A DNA stretch of 32,023 nt, taken from the NCBI GenBank assembly GCA_019752635.1, contig JAIELX010000138.1, positions 1 through 32,023 on the forward strand, in the 5' to 3' direction. This document shows positions 24,462 to 31,185 of the stretch, in pieces; within the stretch, counting starts at the first letter, position 1; each line of letters opens with the position of its first letter. Made by a program: the position numbers and the translations under genes. This stretch comes from Candidatus Obscuribacterales bacterium. Lineage in GTDB: Bacteria > Cyanobacteriota > Vampirovibrionia > Obscuribacterales > Obscuribacteraceae. The notes under the pieces are model-generated. The model was not told the origin of the DNA. It searched no databases and saw only the letters and a list, made by a program, of their open reading frames with translations.

Positions 24462-26246
24462 ATGGATAACCAACCGGTGAATGAAAGACTGGGCGAAGAG
24501 CTTCCCAAATTGACTGTCAGCAACCTCCTGGCGGAGTCCCAAACGAAAAGTCTTCTTGAGGACTTTGCCCGAAGCACTGCGTATTCGGCTCTGCAGTCGC
24601 CTGCCAAAGCGCTTGTGCAGCCTATTGACCGCGCGATGGGAACGAAGATTGTGGAGTCTGTAACCTTTATTGAGGCACCGAAGGCAGCAAAGTTTAACAC
24701 GCACCATTATTGGTCTCAGCAGCTAGGTCATACGCTGGGAACGTTAGCGACCTATTACGTTGCAAGTCGGTTTGTGAAAGGCTCGATGCGGTCGGGAGCG
24801 ACCGAGGCACCACTTGGCACCACGCTTACTGAACGCGGTGTTTTAGGGCTGACTCTTAAGGAGGTTTCCCTAACAGGCTTCCTGCACGATTCTATCTTGA
24901 GACCTCAGGAGCACGACGACAAGCGCTGCTTTCTGGCGGCTCGCATAGGAAACGGGCTCAATGGCGCAGCGACAATGACCGCTTTGACCGCTTCCGCCCA
25001 TGGACTAAAGAAGTTAGGCGTACCTGGAGATGCTCTTAGAGGAGTTCTTTCCGGTGCTCCAGCCGGGCTGGTCAATTGCAATATCGACACTTTGCTGCGG
25101 GTGGGAAAGCTCGCCTCGACTGAAGAGCTGACCAAATCCGTAACCACCATGAGCGTGATCGGCGGTGCATTCGGGCTGGCGCATCAGGTCCATGGTCGTT
25201 ATCAGCACGGACGATCCAACTTCGAATGGCAGACCGACTCCAAGACACCCGGTGAAAACGCTACGATGCGCGAGTTCAGGGTGAAGGGTGGCGAGTTTGA
25301 AGTTAGCAAGGCATTGTCGTCGATCGCCCGGGGAGAAGCGGTTCGCTTGACCGTGCAGGAGCGGCTCGCCGCTGGAAATGCCGTCAGTCGCTGGCTGGGC
25401 TTATCTCGCTTTGCTCCGGAGCAGACCATGTTGGTACAGCACGGACCGGAGGTCTCCAGTTCTTTGGCGGCGCGAGTTGACCTGATTGCCAGCTGTCACC
25501 TCAATCCTGAGTTTGCAGGCAAGGCAGTAGTCGATACATCTGGCGCGATGTTTCTGCGTGCAGGAAAAAACCGCCTCAGCATCGCTGATCGTGCTCAAAT
25601 AATTCGTCCCGGCGAGGCTCCTCCAATCGAACTCTCTAAGCCTGTAAGCGAATCGTTGTTAGAGCTTTTTGAAAGCCTCAACGATCGGACCTTCCGTAAG
25701 GCAAACGAGGGACTTCAGTATCACGATTTGGTCGACTACGCGCGGCTGCTCCAGGGAACGTCGTATCGAACCGTGGACTTTGTCGGTGCCGGCTTTGAAT
25801 CCGTAGCTTTTTTGCTCAAAAGCGGAGCAGTGCTGAAGTTGACTCGTTGCGCTGAACTGCCCAATGGCGAGTGGAACTATGATTGGGGCACCAGAGCCTA
25901 CGACGCAAAAATAAAAGGTGAAGTACTCATTCTTGATGGTAAGCACGGTGAACTCGCGGTCTACAAGCAACCAAGAGTCGAGATGGGCACAATCGAGAAC
26001 GCCTCGATAGAGTACAGGGACTTTATGAGAAAAATACGTCGAGCTGGCGACGAATTTTGGGATGGGGATTTTGCCGGCGATCAGGTTGGACTCTTGCTGG
26101 ATCCGATAACCGGCGACTATGCTCTTCAATCTTACAGAGATCGTAACGGTAAACTTCTGAGGGATTCAGAAAACCAAATAATGATGCTACCAAGAGTGGT
26201 ACTCATCGACTATCCCTCCGTCGCACCCAAAGGCGAGCACCCTTGA
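24462..26246 (+). CDS. 594-residue orphan protein with a kinase-like C-terminal region
   Basis: The ATG has a weak GAAG leader. Residues about 25-240 are helical with several Gly/Ala-rich moderately hydrophobic stretches (LGHTLGTLATYYVASRF, then GLNGAATMTALTASAHGL, then MSVIGGAFGLAHQVHG) that may form a membrane-associated bundle. Residues 260-430 are mixed. Residues about 437-590 read like a minimal protein-kinase-type fold: a Gly-rich loop VGAGFESVAF, a strand with Lys (AVLKLT) and a late VVLIDYPSV, as in the metal-binding Asp strand of atypical kinases. There is no HRD motif and the lobe is short, so an inactive or non-kinase nucleotide-binding domain is equally possible. No known family is recognised. 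A 27-bp perfect inverted repeat follows 147 bp after the stop. Confidence 0.75.
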   Translation: MDNQPVNERLGEELPKLTVSNLLAESQTKSLLEDFARSTAYSALQSPAKALVQPIDRAMGTKIVESVTFIEAPKAAKFNTHHYWSQQLGHTLGTLATYYVASRFVKGSMRSGATEAPLGTTLTERGVLGLTLKEVSLTGFLHDSILRPQEHDDKRCFLAARIGNGLNGAATMTALTASAHGLKKLGVPGDALRGVLSGAPAGLVNCNIDTLLRVGKLASTEELTKSVTTMSVIGGAFGLAHQVHGRYQHGRSNFEWQTDSKTPGENATMREFRVKGGEFEVSKALSSIARGEAVRLTVQERLAAGNAVSRWLGLSRFAPEQTMLVQHGPEVSSSLAARVDLIASCHLNPEFAGKAVVDTSGAMFLRAGKNRLSIADRAQIIRPGEAPPIELSKPVSESLLELFESLNDRTFRKANEGLQYHDLVDYARLLQGTSYRTVDFVGAGFESVAFLLKSGAVLKLTRCAELPNGEWNYDWGTRAYDAKIKGEVLILDGKHGELAVYKQPRVEMGTIENASIEYRDFMRKIRRAGDEFWDGDFAGDQVGLLLDPITGDYALQSYRDRNGKLLRDSENQIMMLPRVVLIDYPSVAPKGEHP

Positions 26247-26393
26247 CATAATTCTATCCTTCAGCGAACTGAAGGTACGCGAAGAAATGAAAGCAGCAAC
26301 TCTTGCTAATCAAAGAGTCATCGGCATGCCGGATTGATTTGCAAAAGCCCTTCAATACGGTGTCTGCGGTCTCGACCTTTCGCTTTGCCCATG

Positions 26394-26458
26394 CTTAGAG
26401 CACAAAGTTAACAACGGCTTCGGCAAAGCACAAGCCGTTGTTAACTTTGTGCTCTAAG
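26394..26458. repeat. 27-bp perfect inverted repeat (long hairpin)
   Basis: The arms 26394-26420 and 26432-26458 are exact reverse complements with an 11-base centre. The stem includes the sequence AAAGTTAACAACGG. There is no T-run after it on either strand, and the right arm abuts AAGAGGAG, a ribosome-binding-like sequence before a GTG at 26469. It could be an RNase III-type processing site, an unusual terminator, a small MITE or a regulatory RNA. Confidence 0.9.
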
Positions 26459-26734
26459 AGGAGCTTACGTGACACTCACGCACAGAGAAGATTTGCGAAT
26501 TCAACTATCTGACAATAGCGCTCGACAACCGCGAACATGTTGTAAAGCGCGCAACAAATTGCTGGCTGCAGGTGCAACATCCGGATATATTACCGGACGT
26601 GGATTTTGGGCATTAGTTCGCCGCTTGAAGCCATTTACTCGACGGAAGATGGTTTCACATTTGATTCACGTGGAGGCAGTAGCTTCTGGAGGTCAGGGGC
26701 AATCCCCACTAAAGTCGAATCGGAGGAACAGAAA

Positions 26735-27052
26735 ATGCGTGTATTCGCTATTACGCTTCTTATGCTGACAGCTTTTTCTGCATCGCAAGTACTGGCGACG
26801 CCCATAAGCGAGTCAGATCTGCATCAAGCCGAAGCCTTACTAATAGAGCGCATAGAGTCAAGAGAATGGGCTGCCGATTCCACCGCGCACGAGCTACTAG
26901 CTGATGTCTACGATCTTACCGGACGAAAGTCGCTAGCTTCTGAGCAAAGAAGATTAGCTTCAGCGCTGCAGCAACTACCGGCTGGTATTCATGCTGATCG
27001 AGTTGCGAAGTCAGTGGATCAACCAATTTCATCCCCGCTCGCGCTCGATTGA
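26735..27052 (+). CDS. Small secreted protein
   Basis: 105 residues. The start is set by GGAGGA seven to nine bases before ATG 26735 and by a textbook signal peptide (MRVFAITLLMLTAF, small residues SASQVLA, cleavage probably after A21). The mature part is helical: about 60 residues with paired helices of TPR/SEL-like spacing (LHQAEALLIERIESREW, then ELLADVYDLTGRKSLASEQRRL). The frame is open further upstream to 26606, but that extension would bury the signal peptide. It is probably periplasmic or exported. No homologue is recognised. It lies downstream of the long inverted repeat. Confidence 0.7.
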   Translation: MRVFAITLLMLTAFSASQVLATPISESDLHQAEALLIERIESREWAADSTAHELLADVYDLTGRKSLASEQRRLASALQQLPAGIHADRVAKSVDQPISSPLALD

Positions 27053-27737
27053 GACTCTCGCTAAGCTTACCAAAAAAATTCAAGCTGCTCTTGCGCCTGC
27101 GACGTGTCTTCAAACTCGGTTACTCATAGACCATAGACCAACTGCAAGAGAGCATTACCCGGGGCTTGCATTTTTGCACCACCGAAAGCGGTGCTAGTTC
27201 GTCGGAAAGAAACGATCGCACTATTTAGAAAAACACGAGGCCAGCGCATTTCGTAGAAATCGAGGCGGGTCTCCAAGGACCTTTTCTAAAACACTCGCGC
27301 GAACACATGTGTTCACGGATGCCATCGTATATGGTGCCCACTGGCAACGCCGAAAGATTTCTGCCCTTGTTCGCGTAACCTTCTGCTTAATCCAAATCAA
27401 CACTAGGACATTACAGTCCCGAAAGATTTTTCTGTGCCTGGTGCTAATTGCGCAACGTTGCTCTGTTTATCGCAAAATGTTGCGAGTTAGGAGAGAACGA
27501 GCTTGCATTTTTCTCTGTCCAGAAGGTACGGTGAACTCATCGCCTTTGCCAACCTTCGCTCCCGGAGCCTCGAACAAACAAACAAATTTCATTGTCATTA
27601 CGTCCCAAAGAAATCAATAGATTTCGCGACTAAGGATACACCCTAGCGAGAGAATCGCTTGCCGGAGCGGTTGGTAGTTTGTCGCGACACCCCTAGCAGT
27701 CGCTGCGTCTGTTGGCGGCGGGCTGTTTGGTCGCACT
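27053..27737. other. 685-bp gene-poor region
   Basis: No convincing gene on either strand; the frames present are short, with improbable Cys/Arg-rich products. It contains one copy of a dispersed repeat (27299-27420) and, within it, a short internal duplication around CCGAAAGATTT (27351 and 27420). A small hairpin-like GCACC/GGTGC occurs at about 27176-27194. Confidence 0.5.
27299..27420 (+). repeat. Dispersed repeat, copy A
   Basis: About 120 bp starting with the palindrome GAACACATGTGTTC (27301-27314) and containing CGTATATGGTGCC, AAAGATTT and ACTAGG. The same blocks occur in the same order, on the opposite strand, at about 31545-31660. Identity is partial with small gaps. It does not encode a convincing protein, so a MITE, a structured RNA or a conserved regulatory element is possible. 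Confidence 0.6.
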
Positions 27738-27815
27738 GTGAGACATAGCCAACAAGGCTGCGCATCCTCGTACCGACCAGAGTCAACCTGCTGGGAGATG
27801 GCTCAGGACTCGTCA

Positions 27816-28217
27816 ATGCGCATGAAACCAATCGGCAGAATTGAGACAATTCTCTCGGGCATCGACCTCGTCAGTGCGAAGGTACGGGAGGTTCACCGTC
27901 AGCAGCAGCTTCGGGTCCGCGACAAGAGCGACGAGGCGAGTGTCGCTCTTGCGTACCGGTCGTGCCAGTATTGCGTGATGGCATTGGCTGAGTTATGCGC
28001 CGCGCGCAAGACTCTCTTCATCGAACACTCGCTCGCAGTGCGTGGTCCAGACGGAGAGGTGGACTTTGAAGAAAATATCGCTTTCCTCCGCCGCCGGTTC
28101 GGCGAAGTAGCGAAGGTCATCGGTCTGTCAGCCGAGCAGTGCGCTGACCCGGTGCTGCAGATTGCGGTGGCTCACATCGCAAGTGCAAGGAATGCACTAA
28201 AGAATGCGAGTCTTTGA
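27816..28217 (+). CDS. Hypothetical helical protein
   Basis: 133 residues from ATG 27816, with AGGA seven bases upstream; the frame is open to a GTG at 27738 without a ribosome-binding site, and ATGs at 27798 and 27822 are alternatives. The product is predicted almost entirely helical (RIETILSGIDLVSAKVREV, then VMALAELCAARKTLF, then ENIAFLRRRFGEVAKVI), cytoplasmic, with no known motif. Codon choice shifts toward CTC, GTC and CGC compared with genes to the left, and this continues through the next three genes. It lies directly upstream of the infC-like gene and may be co-transcribed with it. Confidence 0.6.
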   Translation: MRMKPIGRIETILSGIDLVSAKVREVHRQQQLRVRDKSDEASVALAYRSCQYCVMALAELCAARKTLFIEHSLAVRGPDGEVDFEENIAFLRRRFGEVAKVIGLSAEQCADPVLQIAVAHIASARNALKNASL

Positions 28218-28326
28218 ACTCGCGATGTTTTGCGCTGAAGCTCAGTGGGTGTCTGAGCTTGCAGTTCATTACAGTTCTCGCAGATAGAAGTGCTCTGGTG
28301 CATTTCTCTCTGGTCATCAAAACCCG

Positions 28327-28342
28327 AAGGAGTTATGCCATC
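28327..28342 (+). promoter_or_regulatory. Shine-Dalgarno site and AUC start of the infC-like gene
   Basis: AAGGAG (28327-28332) lies seven bases before an in-frame ATC (28340-28342), the ideal spacing. An ATG at 28335 is only two bases from the AAGGAG and out of frame with IF-3. Many bacterial infC genes start at AUU, AUC or AUA, which IF-3 itself discriminates against, giving autoregulation. Confidence 0.6.
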
Positions 28343-28846
28343 AACGGCAACGAAAGAAGACCTCGTGTCAACGGGGAGATCAGGGCTCGCATCGTGCGCC
28401 TCGTGGACTCGCAAGGTCAGCTCGGCGTGGTTCCGCTGAGCGAAGCCCTCAAGAGGGCGGAGGAGGACAATCTCGACCTGGTCGAAACCTGCCCTCAAGA
28501 CCGTCCTCCTGTCTGCCAGATGCTCGACTATGGCAAGTATCGCTTCGACGAGAAGAAGAAGGGTCAGCAGCAGGTCAAGCAGCCTAAGCTCAAGGAGGCT
28601 CAGCTCAGCCCGAACATCGCGCCCCACGACCTGGAGATCAAGCTCCGGCAGGTCTACGATTGGATGGCAACTGGGCACAAGGTCAAGATCGACATGAAGT
28701 TCAAGGGGCGCCAGAACAAGCACCAGGGCGATGGCATGGCGGTCATGAAGGAGATCGCTGGCAGGATGGGCGATCTGGCGAAAGTCGAGCGAGGTCCTCT
28801 CCCGCAGGGCAAGCATGTCTTGCTTTTCCTGGCTCCAAAAGATTAA
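28340..28846 (+). CDS. infC: Translation initiation factor IF-3, divergent and outside its usual operon
   Basis: 168 residues from AUC 28340. IF-3 binds the 30S subunit, keeps it free of 50S and checks the initiator tRNA and start codon. The N-domain shows RVNGEIRARIVRLVD, GQLGVVPLSEALKRAEE, LDLVE and RPPVCQMLDYGKYRF. After a Lys/Gln linker (EKKKGQQQVKQPKL) the C-domain keeps LSPNIAPHDLEIKLRQ, HKVKIDMKFKGR and LAPKD. Both domains are full length. Divergent positions include KGRQNKHQ where most have RGREMAH. The usual neighbours rpmI and rplT are absent, so this is a relocated or second copy. Strong CTC/GTC/AAG codon bias could reflect high expression or foreign origin; some very large phages carry IF-3. 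The start follows from the Shine-Dalgarno spacing and the match to known IF-3 N-termini. Confidence 0.9.
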   Translation: MNGNERRPRVNGEIRARIVRLVDSQGQLGVVPLSEALKRAEEDNLDLVETCPQDRPPVCQMLDYGKYRFDEKKKGQQQVKQPKLKEAQLSPNIAPHDLEIKLRQVYDWMATGHKVKIDMKFKGRQNKHQGDGMAVMKEIAGRMGDLAKVERGPLPQGKHVLLFLAPKD

Positions 28847-28895
28847 CCGCTGCCGGTCAGTCCTCGTATCTTTGCTAGCTGGTTGAGCACTGATA

Positions 28896-29027
28896 TCCCC
28901 GGGCTTTGCGAGATTTCCCGGGGAAAAATCTTGCGTACCCAGAAGGCTAGTAGAACAACAACGTTCAGATAGCCTTCTCAATCTCAGTTAATGAGACTTT
29001 GAACTAATGAAAGCGTTCCATTAGTTC
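28896..29027. repeat. Three successive perfect hairpins between infC-like gene and next gene
   Basis: Hairpin 1 pairs TCCCCGGG (28896-28903) with 28917-28924. Hairpin 2 pairs AGAAGGCTA (28941-28949) with 28970-28978. Hairpin 3 pairs GAACTAATG (29001-29009) with 29019-29027, ending 10 bases before the GTG of the next gene. Stems are 8-9 bp and perfect. None is followed by a clear T-run, so a compact structured leader RNA or processing region is as likely as a terminator. Confidence 0.6.
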
Positions 29028-29037
29028 GAAGACTCGC

Positions 29038-29331
29038 GTGACTCATAAGCAGATCACTTTTCGGGAGAATACTGAAGTGTTGTACCTTTTCTCTGTCGGC
29101 GTGGCTATGGTCTACTTCTTCCGGCTTCGGGCCGCCGGCGAGTTCGAGGGACCAGGCGGCGGCTTCGCGGCGATTGGCATGCATGTCATCGCGAAGTGCT
29201 CCGCTCTCCTTCTGATTGTAGTCTCATTCTTCCTTCCTGTATGGGTGAACCAATACACGTGCCCTCTGGCATGCGGCGCCGCCGCCTTCGCAGCGGCCTT
29301 CTACCTGTTCGAGAATAACCGGATTAAATGA
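29038..29331 (+). CDS. Small membrane protein, three predicted helices
   Basis: 97 residues from GTG 29038, with GAAG six bases upstream. Hydrophobic segments lie at about 13-29 (EVLYLFSVGVAMVYFF), 45-68 (VIAKCSALLLIVVSFFLPVW) and 75-92 (LACGAAAFAAAFYLF), joined by a Gly-rich loop (EFEGPGGGF). The C-terminal tail is short and basic. The pattern suits an inner-membrane protein. No family is recognised. Codon use matches the infC-like gene. A hairpin ends just before the start, which could affect translation. Confidence 0.65.
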   Translation: MTHKQITFRENTEVLYLFSVGVAMVYFFRLRAAGEFEGPGGGFAAIGMHVIAKCSALLLIVVSFFLPVWVNQYTCPLACGAAAFAAAFYLFENNRIK

Positions 29332-29455
29332 ACCTCAATAGTCAACGATCGATGCGACACGGGAAGCTCGTAACCGGCTGCTGGCCGGCGATCTATAAGG
29401 TCAACCGGACTACCGGGTATTCAAGTCAGCGAGCTGAAGACGGAGGAGTGGATAG

Positions 29456-29698
29456 ATGCCTAAAGTCAAGAATCTGGCACCGCTTCTGGTGCGAGCCGAG
29501 ACTTTGAACCGGTCCGTTTTGGACAACCTGGGCTGCATCTCTTGCGATAACAAGGGATTGCTTGCACTCACCGACTATCTGGGTCAAGCTGTGCGCACAT
29601 TCTTCCAGCTCGGAGACTGCGCGCAGGAGCACCGCGTTGCGGCCGTCCCCGGCGAGTTCGGCTGCGGTGAGAGTAGCCTGCTTAGCTCGCACTCCTGA
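29456..29698 (+). CDS. Small hypothetical protein
   Basis: 80 residues. The start is strongly supported: GGAGGAG lies seven bases before ATG 29456. The N-terminal 60 residues are helical (APLLVRAETLNRSVLDNLG, then LLALTDYLGQAVRTFFQL) with three Cys in CISCDN and GDC; the C-terminus is Gly/Ser-rich. No known domain or signal peptide is seen. A hairpin terminator 60 bp downstream closes the unit, so this is probably the last gene of the small plus-strand island that includes the infC-like gene. Confidence 0.6.
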   Translation: MPKVKNLAPLLVRAETLNRSVLDNLGCISCDNKGLLALTDYLGQAVRTFFQLGDCAQEHRVAAVPGEFGCGESSLLSSHS

Positions 29699-29758
29699 GT
29701 CTTGGTCCCTTAGGCGGGTGCATGTCTAAGAATTGGACTTTGAGGCTCTGCCTATTCA

Positions 29759-29796
29759 CCGCGCGGACACTGTCTTAGTGTTCGCGCGGTCGTGTT
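29759..29796 (+). terminator. Probable intrinsic terminator
   Basis: CCGCGCGGACACT (29759-29771) pairs with AGTGTTCGCGCGG (29777-29789), a 13-bp stem with one G-T pair and a five-base loop, followed by TCGTGTTT. The T-run is imperfect, but the strong stem placed 60 bp after a gene supports termination. Confidence 0.65.
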
Positions 29797-30127
29797 TCAC
29801 GATCAATTATCAAACGCCTGTCCTATTCATTTCTATAGTAAAGGCGTGAAGGAAGAAAGAATTGAGCACCACTTACAGTATCACCTCTGTGTTCTACACC
29901 CTTCGCAATCAATCCAGTGCCACGGCAATGAAATGTTCGCCATTTCACATTTGATTGACATCGCAGCAATAGATTGACGACAAGAGAAGGTGGCTACGAC
30001 GTCTATCGAAGTCCCCACAATAAACTGAATTAGATCGACGCCCGGGTTGCAAAAACTGCCCCCCTCCCCCTCGCCACCTTAGGGCGTGTCCTGAAGTCGA
30101 ATCCAGAAGCGTTAGGAATGTCTCCGT

Positions 30128-30147
30128 CCCGCCCCCCCCTCCCTCCC
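30128..30147 (-). other. G-quadruplex-forming motif on the minus strand
   Basis: The plus strand reads CCC G C8 T CCC T CCC. The minus strand therefore has four or more G-tracts of at least three separated by single bases, the tightest type of quadruplex motif. It lies in a gene-free spacer. Confidence 0.6.
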
Positions 30148-30182
30148 TTCATTCTTAATCGCGACTGCATCTAACTTCACTT

Positions 30183-30221
30183 AAGCAAGATGTACGCGCT
30201 GTCGGCGCGTGCATCTTGCTT
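30183..30221. terminator. Long hairpin, possible terminator
   Basis: AAGCAAGATGTACGCGC (30183-30199) pairs with 30205-30221 over 17 bp with one mismatch or wobble, around TGTCG. It lies 113 bp past the stop of the minus-strand gene at 30334, where it could end that transcript; read on the minus strand the stem is followed by AAGTGAAG, without a U-run, so the call is weak. Confidence 0.45.
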
Positions 30222-30333
30222 GTCACTTGCACCTATCGTGGTGCTAATCTGGTTCCAAACAAACTGTTGATCACACAAACTGCGGCCGTCGCCCTATGGC
30301 GCGCAGTCAAAATCGCTCATTCCAAGATGATTG

Positions 30334-30723
30334 CTAGGTGACGTCAATAACTACATTGTCCGGCGACCGGGCGAAGGCGCCGTCAAGCTGAAGCAGCTCG
30401 CAAACCAAGCAAAGCGAAAAGCTCGCGGACTTAGCCGCCAGCTCGGCATCATCAAACTTGCCTTCAGCCATACGCTGCAGGGCCACTTCATAGTGTTCGA
30501 AGGCGATTCCGAGCAACCTCTCGGCCCACTCACGGGCAAAGCCAGAAGGCTGCTTCCGCAACGCATGAGCGCTGCGAGCCAGGGTTAGAGGGAGCTCCGC
30601 AACAAGCTGCGTAGCGCTCCGCTCCTGCTCGACCCGCTCGTAGAACAGAAACGAGAAGCATTTTTTGCACTCCAATTCAATTCGGGGTTGACTAAATTCG
30701 AACGAATGAAGCCTTTCAACCAA
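30334..30723 (-). CDS. Hypothetical helical protein
   Basis: 129 residues from TTG 30723, the first possible start after an in-frame stop and only six bases past the stop of the upstream gene, so probably translated by coupling. An early CKKC is followed by long helices (RVEQERSATQLVAELPLTLA, then EWAERLLGIAFEHYEVALQR, then DDAELAAKSASFSLCLVCEL). It is cytoplasmic by appearance and has no recognised family. With the gene at 30730 it forms a two-gene unit. Confidence 0.5.
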   Translation of the reverse strand: MVERLHSFEFSQPRIELECKKCFSFLFYERVEQERSATQLVAELPLTLARSAHALRKQPSGFAREWAERLLGIAFEHYEVALQRMAEGKFDDAELAAKSASFSLCLVCELLQLDGAFARSPDNVVIDVT

Positions 30724-30729
30724 TGTTGA

Positions 30730-31185
30730 CTACGCTTCAAAGTAGCTGACGTCGAAACCGATCACATCTACTCGAAGGCACCCTTGCAACTGAGATCCAT
30801 CGTCATACTGAGAGTTCTCGAAAAGAATTTCGTCATACTTGCGGCCGAACTGCGCCCCTGACACACAAGTGAAGGGGCCGCCCGGAAGAACTCGCCGGAA
30901 GTGCATGCGATTAGGCAGACAGATCTCGCGCAGCGAGAAATCAGGAAAATGCCTAAGCGAGATAAGAGCTGCGCGCGAATACTTGTGATAGGTATCGATG
31001 CGGCATTGGCCGCGTCGACTCTTGGAACTTCGCAGCCGACGCGGTTGTCGCCGGACACAACCGCTTTTCGGACCGGGATCATAGATGAGAGTCCGTTGCT
31101 CGTCCTTGAGTTTAGCAAGCCAGTTTCGCGAGAGCAGCGCGCTAAAGAGATTTCGCGGGTTCTCCAGACACGGAATCATTGCCAT
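30730..31185 (-). CDS. Hypothetical basic protein
   Basis: 151 residues. The ATG is preceded by AAAGGGG at a six-base spacing, a good ribosome-binding site. Residues 40-65 are strongly basic (RRQPRRLRSSKSRRGQ). The C-terminal half is strand-rich and regular (HFPDFSLREICLPNRMHF, then FTCVSGAQFGRKYDEILFE, then GCLRVDVIGFDVSYFEA). No domain is recognised. An overlapping minus-strand frame (30768-31118) is also open but has no ribosome-binding site and a less protein-like product. It is the first gene of a probable pair with the one at 30334. Confidence 0.5.
   Translation of the reverse strand: MAMIPCLENPRNLFSALLSRNWLAKLKDEQRTLIYDPGPKSGCVRRQPRRLRSSKSRRGQCRIDTYHKYSRAALISLRHFPDFSLREICLPNRMHFRRVLPGGPFTCVSGAQFGRKYDEILFENSQYDDGSQLQGCLRVDVIGFDVSYFEA

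Larger units (their letters stand above)
29797..30333. other. 537-bp gene-poor region with C-tracts
   Basis: No credible gene. It contains C-tracts at 30059-30070 and 30128-30147 and a long hairpin at 30183-30221. A motif like that upstream of 24029 (TTCACATTTGATTGACA, about 29945-29961) recurs here, but without a good -10 and without a gene downstream on that strand. Confidence 0.5.

Noticed and set aside
26469..26768. GTG frame of about 99 codons with a good ribosome-binding-like site after the long inverted repeat
   Set aside because: The product is Arg/Cys-rich without protein-like pattern in its second half and runs over the signal peptide of the better supported gene at 26735; at most a leader peptide.
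27309..27620. Plus-strand frame of 103 codons
   Set aside because: Cys/Arg/Gln-rich improbable product, no ribosome-binding site, and it overlaps the dispersed repeat.
27924..27950. Perfect 9-bp hairpin AAGAGCGAC/GTCGCTCTT
   Set aside because: Lies inside a coding frame with normal codon pattern and no T-run; likely chance.
28172..28981. Minus-strand frame of 269 codons opposite the infC-like gene
   Set aside because: Leu/Asp/Val-rich artefact produced by the strong CTC/GTC/AAG bias of the IF-3 coding strand.
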